Below, in pieces: positions 23,590 to 35,505 of a DNA stretch of 64,000 nt; positions within the stretch are counted from its first letter, which is position 1; each line of letters starts with the position of its first letter. This stretch comes from Rhipicephalus microplus (lineage: Eukaryota; Arthropoda; Arachnida; Ixodida; Ixodidae). The stretch spans positions 67,590,002 through 67,654,001 of the forward strand of contig NC_134701.1 of the NCBI RefSeq assembly GCF_043290135.1, in the 5' to 3' direction. The position numbers were made by a program, and so were the translations under genes. The notes beneath the pieces are model-generated. The model was given only the letters and a program-made list of their open reading frames with translations, searched no databases and was not told where the DNA came from.

Positions 23590-24915
23590 AAGATCCCAGG
23601 ATTCCGGTTCATTTGCAAGTCGCGCCACCTCTCACCGTCTTGCGGCGGCGCTTCCCGTCACTCTATGGCAATGTGGAACAAAACATTAAGAACTCCTTTT
23701 CCTTACACTTTTTTTTCTGATAGCATTCACGTTTATAAAAGGCAAATGCAGAAACCTTTGATTTAGCAGAGTTACGTCCGAGTGGTCACAATACTGCGAG
23801 TTCGAGGAATCAATATTTATAAATATACAATGCCTATGGGAGCTCTAATTTTTTATCCGCGTATCGCCTTTGAAGCGCTACTGTGTGGTCGTGCCTGGAG
23901 ATATCCAAAAGCATTCTAGGAGTTAGGTACTGTAATGTCTCTGGTTTAGGTTTGTGTAAAGACTGTTTTATTCCGGAGGTAAAAAAAAGTTGGGTAGCCT
24001 GTTTTCTTAAGGGTGCGCCTGCCATCAGACACCTGCAGCTCCTTCTCGCGATGAGACGGTGTACTGTACGGTGCACAGAAAAATTTACATATGGTACGTG
24101 TATTCATTTAGGATTCCTATTGAATGTACTATTATGACTCCGCTAAACAATATTTGTGATTAATTGCATCACAGATCGAGCCTATTGTGCTAGTCATCTG
24201 TCAGGCCAAGTACAGGTTTGCGAACGTTTGGAGTGTGTTCATTTACTCGTGTATTTATTGTGCACTCGAGTCTGATGAATTTCCTAGTAGGTATATTTAA
24301 TCAATTAGTGATGAATAACTAATATTTGATAGTGATAAATAATTATTCATGCACATGTCAGGTTTTAGAATTGATAGTTACGCTAGGATAAACGTTGCCA
24401 CACTAATCATCTTAGGGTGATTGGACTAATTATTCTGAGCTACATCATGAGGCTACTGCAGTTGAGTTGATCGACTAATCGATACGCAGTCGATGCTGGT
24501 TAATACGCTTGTGGTCAGAACTCAGTTTATGAGAGACATCACGTGAACGCTTCGTCGATATGTGTGTATGAATATATCGCTTGCCCTAGTAACATTTAGC
24601 AACATGTGGAAAAGTCTAGCCAAGCCAGGGCTGGCTAGGTTTTCACCGTAGAGCTCGACCAGCGGCGTCATGAGGGTCATTCGGAGTCGGCGTCACCTTG
24701 GGTGCACGCCGGGTACATCATGGGTGTCAGCACAAGGCCATTTTTCTTTGGCGGTGCCGTATATAGAAGAGAAGAGTTGCATGTACACAAAGATATATTC
24801 ATGCTTCTTTTTTACTTCATGAACTGAAATTCCGCAACAGATGTTCTAGAAGTAAGCGAAGTGGCAAATGTTTCGTAAATTTTTGTGTTGTTTATTAGCC
24901 TACTATCCTGGTCGA
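23590..24915 (+). repeat. Unnamed 1.3-kb dispersed repeat, uninterrupted copy
   Basis: The segment matches, in pieces, the reverse complement of 62749-63190, 60331-60490 and 52805-53421. The pieces appear in the right order once element F and the LINE are removed. Landmarks are CCAGGATTCCGG, GTCACAATACTGCGAG, CACAGGTTTGCGAAC, ACACTAATCAT and ACGTGAACGCTT. Divergence is high (about one base in five in short stretches). No coding frame survives, so the type of element is unknown. Confidence 0.72.
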
Positions 24916-25011
24916 AAGAAACCCGAACATCGGCAAGCCTCCGTACACTTATTACCATGGACCGACACGTGTATATGCGCAGAGCTGCCGACTAGGTTGA
25001 GCGCGCCCCTA

Positions 25012-25070
25012 CTCTTTTTGAGGACTGTCCCTACTCTTTTTACCTACTCTTTTTGAGGACTGTCCTTCCT
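25012..25070. repeat. Short tandem of a TACTCTTTTTGAGGACTGTC unit
   Basis: The unit occurs at about 25010 and 25047 with a partial copy between. Confidence 0.8.
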
Positions 25071-25105
25071 GCTTGAATTCAATGTATCCATGTTCTCACA
25101 TAACA

Positions 25106-25685
25106 CGCATCTCATGATTATCAGGTTGGCCCCAATCACATACCTTTGTCATCCATTGGCGCCACGTAATACCAAATTTGGCATATGTGAAGCTAGCGAA
25201 ACAGCCACGAGCGCATCATCAGTGTGGCATGTAGTCATAATGTTACATGGTACGCATGTCCTGATTATCATGTTTGGATGTGTCATTTGCCTATGTCGTT
25301 CGTTCGCATCGCGTAGTACCGAGTTTGGTGCATGTGAAGCTAGCGAAACGGCCGTGAGCGCATCATGAGCGTAGCATGTAGTCATGTTGTTACATGACAC
25401 GCATCTCATGACTATCATGTTTCTACCAGTCACATACCTCCGTCATCCGTTCACGTCCCGTAATACCAAATTTGGTATAAGTGACGCTAGAGATACGGCC
25501 ACGAGCGCATCATAAGCGTGGCATGTAGTCATGTTGTTACATGACATGCATGCCATGATTTTCATGTTAGGGTCTGCCACTTGCTTTCGCCATGCAATCA
25601 TGCCATATTATACCAGTTTTGCAAGATGCCATGGGAACGAAATCACCGCAAGAGCTGCAGGACCATGAAATGTAAATCATTATAT
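25106..25685. repeat. 147-bp tandem array
   Basis: Equivalent points fall at 25106, 25253, 25400 and 25547, an exact 147-bp period. Units carry the palindrome-like ACCAAATTTGG and the blocks GCTAGCGAAAC and GCATGTAGTCAT. Element B interrupts the array at the end of the fourth unit, and related sequence resumes at 31304. Confidence 0.9.
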
Positions 25686-25929
25686 TGCCGCGAGGAGTCA
25701 CCGTAGCGCCAGACGCTACGGCGACTGTATCTCGGATGGTGAACGCGCCTTGCGTTCCAGTGGGACATTCTGTTCCCCGACGGCCGTCGAACGCGCTGTT
25801 CGCCACCCGCTAAGCCGGCGCGTCTATTTTCTTTTAGTGGGCGCAAGTCCGCCAAATAAACGGATCTCCTGCTATTTCTACTAACCTCCCGAGGTCCTGT
25901 CTTCGGGCTACCCTCACTCTTACGCGACA
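25686..25929 (+). repeat. 5' LTR of element B (244 bp)
   Basis: Starts TGCCGCG and ends GCGACA, with CAAATAAACGG as likely polyadenylation signal near 25852. Confidence 0.95.
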
Positions 25930-25931
25930 TC

Positions 25932-25948
25932 TGGTGGAGGTGCGGGGT
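25932..25948 (+). promoter_or_regulatory. Primer-binding-site-like motif of B
   Basis: TGGTGGAGGTGCGGGGT starts two bases after the LTR and ends directly before the gag ATG. It is almost identical to the motifs in C and D. Confidence 0.6.
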
Positions 25949-27309
25949 ATGCACAAAAACGACCTTAAAACAGCCACTGCAGAGAACGAGGACGCTGAAG
26001 ACACAGATACTCGAAGCAGTCGCCGCCTCCGAAACCTGCCACCTGAGCTGGGATCGCTACCGGACCCCACGAGACCACGAAAGGACGCTTCCACAGCCAC
26101 CATGAGCACCCCGCAATCACCTACCCCTGTCATGCTGCAGCAGCCGCGCGTGCCCCCAACTTTCCATGGTTATGCCGCTGAAGACCCAGAAGAATGGCTC
26201 GACCAATTCGAGCGCGTGGCTACCATAAACAGGTGGGATGAAGAAATGAAGCTGCGATACGTTTACTTTTCCCTAGATGGCCCCGCCAAAACGTGGTATG
26301 AAAACCTTGAGACCACACTGACCACCTGGGAATTTCTGAAGAATGAGTTGCTCAGGACCTTCACCAGCATCATGCGAAAAGAAAGGGCCCAGCTGCTGCT
26401 AGAATCGAGGACCCAACAGCCCAATGAGACCCTAAACGTGTACGTCGAAGAAATGAAACGACTTTTTAGGCGAGCGGACCAAGACATGACCGAAGACAAA
26501 AAGGTCGGATACCTAATGCGAGGGGTGAAGGAGTCGCTTTTCGCCGGTCTCATAAGGAACCCTCCTAAAACAGTCGCCGAATTTGCTGAAGAAGCGCACA
26601 CCATAGAAAGGACCCTGGACGCCCGTACTCGGCAATACAACCGCCCTTTTCAGCTCAGCTCGCTCTACTCGGAACCGATTCGAGGTGGGCTAACCACCAA
26701 CGATCTGCGGGAAGCTATTCGAGAAGTGGCTAAAGAAGAACTACGCCGATTGCTACCTCCTACCCCCCAGCCCCCCAAGGAGCATCTCTCTTGGACTTAG
26801 TGCGTGATGAAGTCCAGCAGGCGCTTGGCTCTTCATCAGCGACGACTCGAACAGAGGCCGAAGCAATGACTTACGCCGCTGCAGTGAACACTAGGCCACC
26901 CTGACGAAACGAGCCCAGTCCTCGACGGTACGCTGCAGCCCCGAGTAGCCGTCCGCCCTTACCCGCCCACCCTACATACGAGAGACGCCCGAGCCAAAGA
27001 AAATGCGACACCTGGAGAACTCCCGACGACCGTCCCCTATGCTTTCACTGCGGTGAGGCCGGCCACATTCTTCGACACTGCCCCTACAGGCGGATGGGAC
27101 TGCATGGCTTCTCATCTCAGGCACCACGGCCACGCCCTGGACAACGACCTCCGGCAATCGAAGACTACCTGCGCCATACAGAGTACTTGTTCAGCCGTTA
27201 TCCATCACCGCCATCCCCACACTTCACGTCACCGAACCGCAGCAACAACGAACGAAGAAGGTCCCCAAGCCACGTAGGAAAAACTAAAACCAGCAACCTT
27301 TGGAGGTGA
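25949..27309 (+). pseudogene. gag: Ty3/gypsy Gag, frameshifted
   Basis: The frame starts with ATG immediately after the primer-site motif. The first part (to 26800) has the capsid pattern of gypsy Gag (EWLDQFERV and KTWYENLET). A frameshift near the C runs at 26764-26776 takes the reading into another frame. There a TGA stands at 26902-26904 and the zinc knuckle CFHCGEAGHILRHC lies at about 27038-27079. Reading then ends at 27307-27309. In one piece it would be about 450 residues, similar to Gag of C and D. GGGAAAA at 27322-27328 could be a slippery site, but it comes after the stop, so its role is doubtful. Confidence 0.85.
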
Positions 27310-27394
27310 GGTTGCTTCAAGGGGAAAAGCCTAAGACCCTCCACCGACGACCATATATGACGACAGCACATCATCTACGACGACTACAAGGCAC

Positions 27395-30300
27395 AACAAC
27401 CCAAGCCGCGAGACGAAGCAAAACGAAGCAACAAGACGAAGCCGTGACCCAAACCCAAAACCAACGCACAACTCCAGCCCACGTGCCACCGATTTTGAAG
27501 TATTTATCGACGGCCACCCGGTAACTGCCTTGATTGACACAGGAGCTGACTACTCGGTCATCAGCGGGCCATTGACATCACAACTGAAGAAGGTTAAGAC
27601 GGCTTGGGACGGCCCGCAGATCCGCACAGCGGGAGGCCACCTCCTCACCCCATCGGGGCGATGTACTGAAAGGGTGACATTCGATGGTCACACATACCTT
27701 GCCACTTTCTTGGTGCTCCCACAGTGCTCCCGTGACGTCATTCTCGGCATGGACTTCTTGACTCAACATCACGCAGTTATTGACCTGGCGTCCAGATCCA
27801 TCAAACTCTCCTCGGATGAAACCATAAATTCATACTCGGCACCACATAATCGCGCAGCCCTTCGTGTGCTCGAGAATGACGTGAGCGTCCCACCCCGATC
27901 AACGACCCTAATCTCCGTAACCACTGGTACTGCCGAAAATGCTCATGGCGTCGTCGAAGGTAACATACAGCTTTTGCTTGGCCGTGATATCGCAATCGCA
28001 AGAGGCATTGCGGACTTCCGGAATGGACAGGGCCCAGTGCTGCTAACAAATTTCAGCCAAGAACACCGTCACCTGGCCAAAGGCACGACCATTGCCTTTC
28101 TCGATGAAATCGCGGAAGTAAGTGACACCCTCGCCCTTTCGAATCCAGCGACCATCACCCCACAGACCCACAACTTGCAGCTGTCATTCGACATTAACCC
28201 TTCCTTGCCTCAATGCAAGCAGCAACTGCTCCAGAACCTCCTTCGACGTTATGACGACTGTTTCGCCACTTCTTCACAGGTCCGACACACTTCTCTGGCA
28301 AAGCATCGAATCATAACACAAGAAGACATCCGCCCTCTCCATCAAAGCCCTTATCGTGTGTCGGCACGTGAACGTCAGGCCATCCGAGAGCAAGTTGAGG
28401 AAATGTTACACAACGATGTAATTCAGCCATCGAAAAGCCCATGGGTGGCACCAGTGGTCCTTGTCAAAAAGAAAGACGGAAGTCTTCGGTTTTGCGTCGA
28501 TTACCGACGGTTGAATAGTGTAACCAAGAAGGACGTGTACCCTTTACCAAGGATCGACGATACCCTAGATCGTCTTAGTGATGCAAGGTACTTCTCGTCG
28601 ATTGATCTGAAGACAGGGTATTGGCAAATTCAGGTTGATGAAAGAGACCGAGAAAAGACCACCTTCATCACGCCGGATGGATTGTATGAGTTCAAAGTGA
28701 TGCCATTTGGACTTTGTTCCGCTCCAGCAACCTTCCAGCGTCTAATGGACACAGTACTGGCAGGTCTCAAGTGGCAAATATGTCTCGTATACCTGGACGA
28801 TGTGGTCGTCTTCGCCTCCAACTTTAGCCACCACCTGAAAAGGCTCCGGACGGTACTGGACGCAATTAAGTCATCAGGGCTCACACTGAAGCAAGAAAAA
28901 TGCAATTTTGCCTATGAAGAACTACAGTTCTTTGGCCATGTTATAAGCAAAGATGGCGTAAGACCAGATCCCGAGAAGACAGCCGCTATCGCACAGTTTC
29001 CTCAGCCGCAAGATAAGAGAGCAGTGCGTCGATTCTTAGGACTGTGTGCCTATTACCGGCGCTTCGTAAAGAACTTCTCACACAGTGCTGACCCTTTGAC
29101 GCAGCTCACCAAGTCGGACGCCCCTTTTGAATGGAAAGCTGAGCAACGTGAGGCATTCAAAGAACTTCAACAACGTTTACAGTCGCTGCCTGTGCTGGGT
29201 CACTTTGATGAAAATGCCGAAACTGAGATACATACAGACGCCAGCAGCATCGGCTTAGGTGCCGTTCTCGTTCAGAAGCACAAGGGCTGCGAGCGCGTCA
29301 TCGCGTATGCAAGCCGCTCACTGTTGAAAGCGGAAGTGAACTATTTCACGTCTGAGAAGGAGTGTCTTGCGATAGTATGGGCCACCTCGAAATTTCGCCC
29401 ATACTTGTATGGCAGACCCTTCAAGGTCATAACGGACCATCATGCGTTGTGCTGGTTGGCCAGTTTGAAAGACCCTTCTGGCCGCCTCTCTCGATGGAGC
29501 CTACGGCTTCAGGAGTTTGACGTGAAGGTAGTCTACACATCTGGTCGTAAGCACTCACACGCAGACTGCCTCTCAAGAGCCCCTATAGGAGCACCACCAA
29601 GCCATGAAGACGACGATGCCTTTCTTGGGCCTATCAGCAGCAGCACCTTTGAATTACAGCAGCGCTCGGACCCGATCCTACAACAGTTGATCAACTACAT
29701 CGAAGGAAAGGCCTCCATACCACCTGCACTGTTCAAGCGTGGGATATCCTCCTTCTGTGTGCAAAACGGGGTGGTAGTTAAAAAGAACTTCGCCCCGAAT
29801 AAGGCAGCTTACCTTCTTGTCGTCCCAAGCAGCCTCAGAGAAGAAATTTTACAAGCGTTACATGACGAACCCACTGCAGGCCACCTCGGTTTTACACGCA
29901 CACTCCACAGAATTCAAGAACGATACTACTGGCCCCGCCTCTCCGCAGATGTTGCGCGGTACGTCAAGAGTTGCCGTGAATGTCAGCGCCGGAAGAGACC
30001 TCCAACAAAACCAGCTAGATTTCTCAAGCCAATTGAACCCCCGTCGAGACCATTCCAACAGATTGGTATGGACCTGCTTGGACCTTTCCCCACGTCAACA
30101 TCCGGTAACAACTGGATCATAGTGGCCACTGATTACCTTACCCGATACGCTGAAGCTCAGGCCCTTCCGAACGGCGCAGCCGTAGAAGTTGTCAAATTTT
30201 TTGTCGAATCAATTATCCTCCGTCATGGCGCACCTGAGGTACTAATAACAGACAGGGGAACGGCGTTTACGGCTGATCTTACTCAGGCAATATTACATTA

Positions 30301-30907
30301 CAGTCATACAGATCACCGAAGAACAACTGCGTACCTTCCGCAGACAAATGGTCTCACGGAACGCTTGAACAAGACCATTGCCGATATGCTCGCTATGTAC
30401 GTGGACACAGAACACAAGACCTGGGACTTAATTCTGCCTTACGTGGTCTTCACCTACAACACCCCGGTGCAGGAGACCACTAAAATGACACCATTTAATC
30501 TCGTCCATGGGAGGGATGCCGTTACTACCCTGGACGCCATGCTGCCTAATGTCACCGATCAAAACAACCTAGACGTGGCCGCCTACCTTCAGCGCGCAGA
30601 AGCAGCCCGGCAGCTTGCTCGTCTGCGCATATAAGACCAACAGCGAAACGACGCAAGACGCTACAACCTGCGGAGACGTGATTTAACATACAGGCCAGGT
30701 GACAAAGTCTGGGTTTGGACGCCCGTTCGCCGCCGAGGATTAAGCGAAAAACTTATGCGCCGTTATTTCGGCCCATGCAAAGTCATCCGTCAAGTGGGTG
30801 AAGTGGACTATGAAGTTGTCCCTGATGGGGCTAGCTCATCCCAACGACGCCGCGCACGACAAGAAGTGGTACACGTCGCCCGTTTGAAGCCCTATCATGC
30901 GCGCTAA
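27395..30907 (+). pseudogene. pol: Ty3/gypsy pol (protease-RT-RNase H-integrase), one stop
   Basis: The frame has no evident ATG. It is open upstream of the protease motif LIDTGAD at 27530-27550, so it would be made as a Gag-Pol fusion; the left border given here is approximate. YLDD is at 28790-28801. RNase H has HTDASS and TDHHALCW. Integrase has an intact HHCC finger and D at 30071, D at 30251 and E at 30359 (35 residues between the last two). A TAA at 30632-30634 stops the frame where A has Lys; the frame then continues with the basic GPY-type tail to its natural TAA at 30905-30907. One further change is Leu for His in the YHPQTNG motif near E. The catalytic residues are all present, so the stop is the main lesion. 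Confidence 0.93.
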
Positions 30908-31019
30908 AGGAGGCTCCCTGTTTGCATCTCTTGTTTTGTTTATGTGTGCGTGCTTCGTGCTTATTTGCCATTTACTTTCGCACAGGCTGTCCTTTTGTTT
31001 TGGTTTTATTTTAAACAAA

Positions 31020-31055
31020 GCATCGGGTCGATGCTTACGTTGAGGAGGGGAGCAA
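31020..31055 (+). promoter_or_regulatory. Stem-loop plus polypurine tract of B
   Basis: GCATCGGGTCGATGC at 31020-31034 is the same stem as in element A. It is followed by the purine tract GAGGAGGGGAGCAA directly before the 3' LTR. Confidence 0.7.
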
Positions 31056-31299
31056 TGCCGCGAGGAGTCGCCGTAGCGCCAGACGCTACGGCGACTGTAT
31101 CTCGGATGGTGAACGCGCCTTGCGTTCCAGTGGGACATTCTGTTCCCCGACGGCCGTCGAACGCGTTGTTCGCCACCCGCTAAGCCGACGCGTCTGTTTT
31201 CTTTTAGTGGGCGCAAGTCCGCCAAATAAACGGATCTTCTGCTATTTCTACTAACCTCCCGGGGTCCTGTCTTCGGGCTACCCTCACTCTTACGTGACA
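31056..31299 (+). repeat. 3' LTR of element B (244 bp)
   Basis: Partner of 25686-25929 with seven substitutions and no indels seen. Confidence 0.95.
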
Positions 31300-31349
31300 A
31301 TATTCATGGCATACATGAATGTCATTCATGAATGTCATGAATGTCCCGA

Positions 31350-31391
31350 TAATGGTATCATACCAAGTTTGGTATTGATACCATTATCGAA
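31350..31391. repeat. 18-bp hairpin in the broken satellite unit
   Basis: GATAATGGTATCATACCA faces TGGTATTGATACCATTATC across a two-base gap. It lies between element B and the GATA array. Confidence 0.75.
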
Positions 31392-31422
31392 ACGGCCAGG
31401 AGAGCTGAAAGGCGTACGCGGC

Positions 31423-31640
<218 letters not shown>

Positions 31641-31936
31641 TGCTCAAAGTCGCCGAAGTTCGCTAAGAAATGCTTCGCATTTAAAACCAGGGTTCTTTGG
31701 GCCTAAGTGGGGCCGAAGCCGGGTCGTTTGCGTGGCAAGCGGATGTTCTACAACGCGGCCACGCCTCCACTTGTGAAACCAGTGAAAAGAATTTCCTCTG
31801 CCTGAAAATGCAGTGAGAGTAGCTTTCATACTTCACAAACACACACGTCCTGTTACACACTTTAAAATGCAACACGAAACATTGCAGTAATAATGTCCGG
31901 TACATGATTTTATTGCCAACGGGCGTCAGAATATGT
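31641..31936. other. No gene seen
   Basis: The first 45 bases are the right flank of the GATA module shared with 44317-44360. The rest is unassigned. Confidence 0.55.
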
Positions 31937-34021
31937 GATTATCATAATGGCTCTGTAGTTGAAAGCCGGCATCTCACTACAAAAGGCACAAACGCTACTG
32001 CACATATTTCCTTAAGGCCACATAGTGGGTGCATAGCAAATGTGAAAAAGAGACATGCGCGAAGTGTTTGAACTACGCACTATAGGAACGTGATGTCGCT
32101 ATCGCGTTCTACTCGTAAAGGCGAAGCTTTAGAGTCTCCAAATTATAAAATTACAATTCCCATATCGGTACTTTAGCTTTTAAAATGGAATGCTACTGTC
32201 ATTGTTACATCTATGTGAGAGGAAAATGAAGAAAATACAAGATGAAACTCGTTGTAACAGCCATGTAAGTTATGCTTAGAGATATAGGCAAACGCCTGTT
32301 TTGTTAATTGCGTTCCTATCGTGCCATTTTGATATATGAGCATGAATTAGAGGTTAAGAGGGGCTTTTACGGTGTTTTTATGGTGCCTATAAATGCCTGT
32401 TTTCGGTGTTCATGCCTAAATGCCTATTTTTTCAAATGAGCGCGTATATGAGCGTTATTCAAGCCCAAATCGTTTTCAGCCTGGTGTGAAACATTATCCA
32501 TGTAAAAAAAGGCAGCATTGCTATTTCCAAACACTATAAGGTTCAACGAAGACAAAGCTGACATGCTGCCAACAATCGGAGGAGGAGCTTGAGGAATGCA
32601 AAAGACGCTATCTCTGCAGCACTAAGTGGAAGAATATGTCGGCGTCTGCAAGAGAAAAAGGAGAGAGAATTAAATATGGGGTAAGAAAAAATAAAAGTGA
32701 CGTCTATGGCCGAGGACGTGGAGACCACCTGCCCTGAAAGAACTGAAGAATCCCCCTGAAAACCTGAGTGTTGCGGTGGAAAAGGAAGAGCACGTTTTTC
32801 TGGGCAGGCGCGGGTTGCTTGAGAACGAATGGAGAACCACAGTGGACAACTCATATAATGCTCCTATTGATTGAGTGCTGGCGAAGGTCACCAAACTGTT
32901 ATACTTCATACAGCGAAGCCTGAGACAGGCGCCGGCATGCTTACAATCAACCACGTACTTAGCATACATTTTCCGTATGCTTGAATATGCTTGTTTTGTA
33001 TGATATCCCTTGCTATATGTCCTTAAGTGACAAACATTAAAAAAATACACAACAGCACTTCAAAGTTTGTCTAAAGCCATTACTCGAAAATGACAGCTGT
33101 AACAATATGAAAAATGAAGTAGGATGGAAATGGTTATCATCGCGTGAAATAAAACTGCGGTTAAAGCACCTATGTGAAGCATTTCATCCTAAACTCACAT
33201 TAGAAAATGAATTGACCTAAACAGTCTTCTTCGCGCAATGGTAATTAAGATATCAGAATGTCGTATCAGATATAACTTTTCTAATAATTCAATTTTTGTT
33301 AGTTTTATGACAGAATGAAATGGCTTATAAAGAGAAGAAAGTGTGTTGTGTCAATGAAGACTTATTTTCTTAGACATTGTAACCCATCTGCTGCAGCGTG
33401 TTCGGGTAAAATTTGTGATGTGCATGCGGCTTTTGTTTTTTTTGTAATTTACTTTTTAAGCATCTATGTCTCTAGGTGACATAATAGGCTGTAGTTAGAC
33501 ACCAGAAGTTCTTGCGTGCCTGATGAAAAGTGTTCTACCATGGTGATTTTTCAAATTGGTTCGCTACGAGCCATCAAAGCATGATGCGAATGAGCAAGCT
33601 TGAATCCCTTGCCTCTCGTCCCATGTAGTCACCGTGAGCATTATTCCTTCCCTGATTTCGTAGGTAGCGTGGCTGGAGAATCGCATGACGTGTACGCACC
33701 AAGAACAACATGCGTAAGCAAGGTCACGCGCGCATGACGAGCCTAAGCCTACTCGTGCACGTATGCCATCGATGTTGTGTCGATTCAGTGCTCGCTGTTG
33801 TGTATTACCAGTTTCTGTGGGATGAATAAGTCAGTGCGTGTACTTTAGGAGAGGCTGGCGAGTATCATATATTGTGACCGCGATACACCACGTCGTTCCG
33901 CTGAAACGGCGGTCAATGACGACGCAACAAACACAAACTAAGCGTTGTGAGGGTTGGCGAAGGCACGATGATAAAACGACGAGAAGACGAACGCAAGCTA
34001 AATGGAGTAGCTTGCGTTCAT

Positions 34022-34029
34022 TGTAGTAT

Positions 34030-34106
<77 letters not shown>
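34022..34106. repeat. AGT microsatellite
   Basis: Mirror of the ACT repeat in the left arm; here the run is not interrupted apart from its first unit. Confidence 0.95.
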
Positions 34107-34107
34107 T

Positions 34108-34305
34108 GTGTGGTTTTACGTAAAAAAACCCACGATATGAATATTAAGGACGCCGCAATGGAGGTCTCCACAAATACTGACCAACTGGTGTTCTTTAACG
34201 TGCGCTGACATTGCACAGTGCACGGGCATCTACTTTTTCGCATCCATCTAGATGTGACCACCACGGCTACAATCGAACTCGTGGCATTCGGGTCAGCAGC
34301 GGAGC
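34108..34305 (-). mobile_element. tRNA-derived SINE (right arm copy)
   Basis: Mirror of the left-arm SINE, in the same relation to the microsatellite, so one insertion was copied along with the arm. Confidence 0.65.
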
Positions 34306-34468
34306 ACCCAATACACCAGAACACAGCGAGCTCAGTGCTTGCTGCCATGTTGAAAAGCGCGTGGCGCCGTCTGTTGCAAGCGCGTCGAAGTAACACTCTC
34401 AACTGCCAGGCGAGGAGACGCCCTGCAAATCAAACGCAAAACTTCACAACTCGAGACTGGCTGTAAGC

Positions 34469-34717
34469 ATGTTTCGCGCCGTTCCTGCGCTGGAATTTTA
34501 TGCTGATTCAAATGAAACGTCGAGGAGACCTTCCTCGACAGTCCGGAATGTCAGCAGCACGTGCATTGCAGACTACGGAAGCAGCTTCATCAGGTATGTA
34601 CTATTGCGACTGAAAGAAACGCGAACAGCGGAAAGCGTTAGTTTCGACTCGGTTGAACTGCGGCATGCCTTGGCTGTGACAAGGCAGAATTTGTACTGTA
34701 AGCCGGCGTCAACGTAG
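34469..34717 (+). other. 82-codon frame, right arm copy
   Basis: Same length, start and stop as the minus-strand frame at 20710-20958. The product starts MFRAVPALEFYADSNET. No domain is recognised. Confidence 0.3.
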
Positions 34718-35112
34718 CGCTGGAATCTCGTTCCAACTTACGCTCATACACCGCATGCGTATCAATTACCAGTATTGTCGGGCACTTGGAACACACACGC
34801 GCTGCAAAAGTGCCAGCCAGAACAAGATATTAAAATGCTACGGTGACGCCAGCCAAGAGCACGTGCATGTATACGATAGATTCGCCTAGTGACAGTCAAC
34901 GCATGTCGCAGTTCGACCGAGTCGAAAGTCATGCTTTCCGCGCCGTTCAAGCATCGCGATAGTAGGCCACTGCAATTGTATTAAACATGCGCGGTGCTTG
35001 CATCCACACTTGAGTCGTAATACGTATATCCCATTATTGACATGTGACTAGCGAAAGAGTACGGCAATAGTTCTGTGCCTCATACTACAGGCATACTCCA
35101 CGCAAATCGCTG

Positions 35113-35167
35113 CTGTAAAGTGAAACAGGCGGGGTCGCACTTGAATAAGCGCAATAAGTATACTTAC
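35113..35167 (-). other. Candidate 55-bp intron, right arm
   Basis: On the minus strand it opens CAG/GTAAGTATAC and closes TTTCACTTTACAG. Length and ends match the left arm. Confidence 0.3.
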
Positions 35168-35505
35168 CTGTACACTTCACTGGGCTCGTTGTTTTTCCTG
35201 CTGATTGCGATTATATCCTAAGGCGGCGCAGATCGGCGTTTTTCGCTGTGGATGGTAATTTTTACAATCGCAAAACGCAGCACCAGCGCGATTTCCGCGA
35301 AGCGCTGTAAACTTCACAGGCAGTGCTCAGCAATCTCTTCCTCTGGCGCTGGTTGTTCTCGCATCAGATGACAGTGCATTGGTAACCAGATGACGTTTCA
35401 TAAGCGGGCGCCGCGTGAACAAGCGCTTTTTCGCATTTAAGACTCCTAGAGCCACTGGTTGTCACGCTAGCGAGGCGCGCCTTGGCAGTTGCAAACAAAT
35501 TATGG

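Larger units (their letters stand above)
25686..31299 (+). mobile_element. Ty3/gypsy LTR retrotransposon B, complete but mutated
   Basis: A 5614-bp element with two 244-bp LTRs that differ at 7 positions by hand count (about 3%). Internal order is primer-site motif, gag, protease, RT, RNase H, integrase, stem-loop, purine tract. It lies in the spacer of the large inverted repeat, so it may have arrived after that structure formed. Gag and pol are both disrupted. Confidence 0.96.
25682..31303. repeat. 4-bp target duplications of element B (ATAT)
   Basis: ATAT at 25682-25685 and at 31300-31303 border the element exactly. The flanks fit together as one tandem-array unit when B is removed. Confidence 0.85.
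31937..35505 (-). repeat. Right arm of the 3.6-kb inverted repeat
   Basis: Reverse-complement match to 19925-23517 over its whole length. It carries the same SINE (about 34108-34305), AGT repeat (34022-34106), 82-codon frame (34469-34717) and candidate 55-bp intron (35167-35113). Confidence 0.88.
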
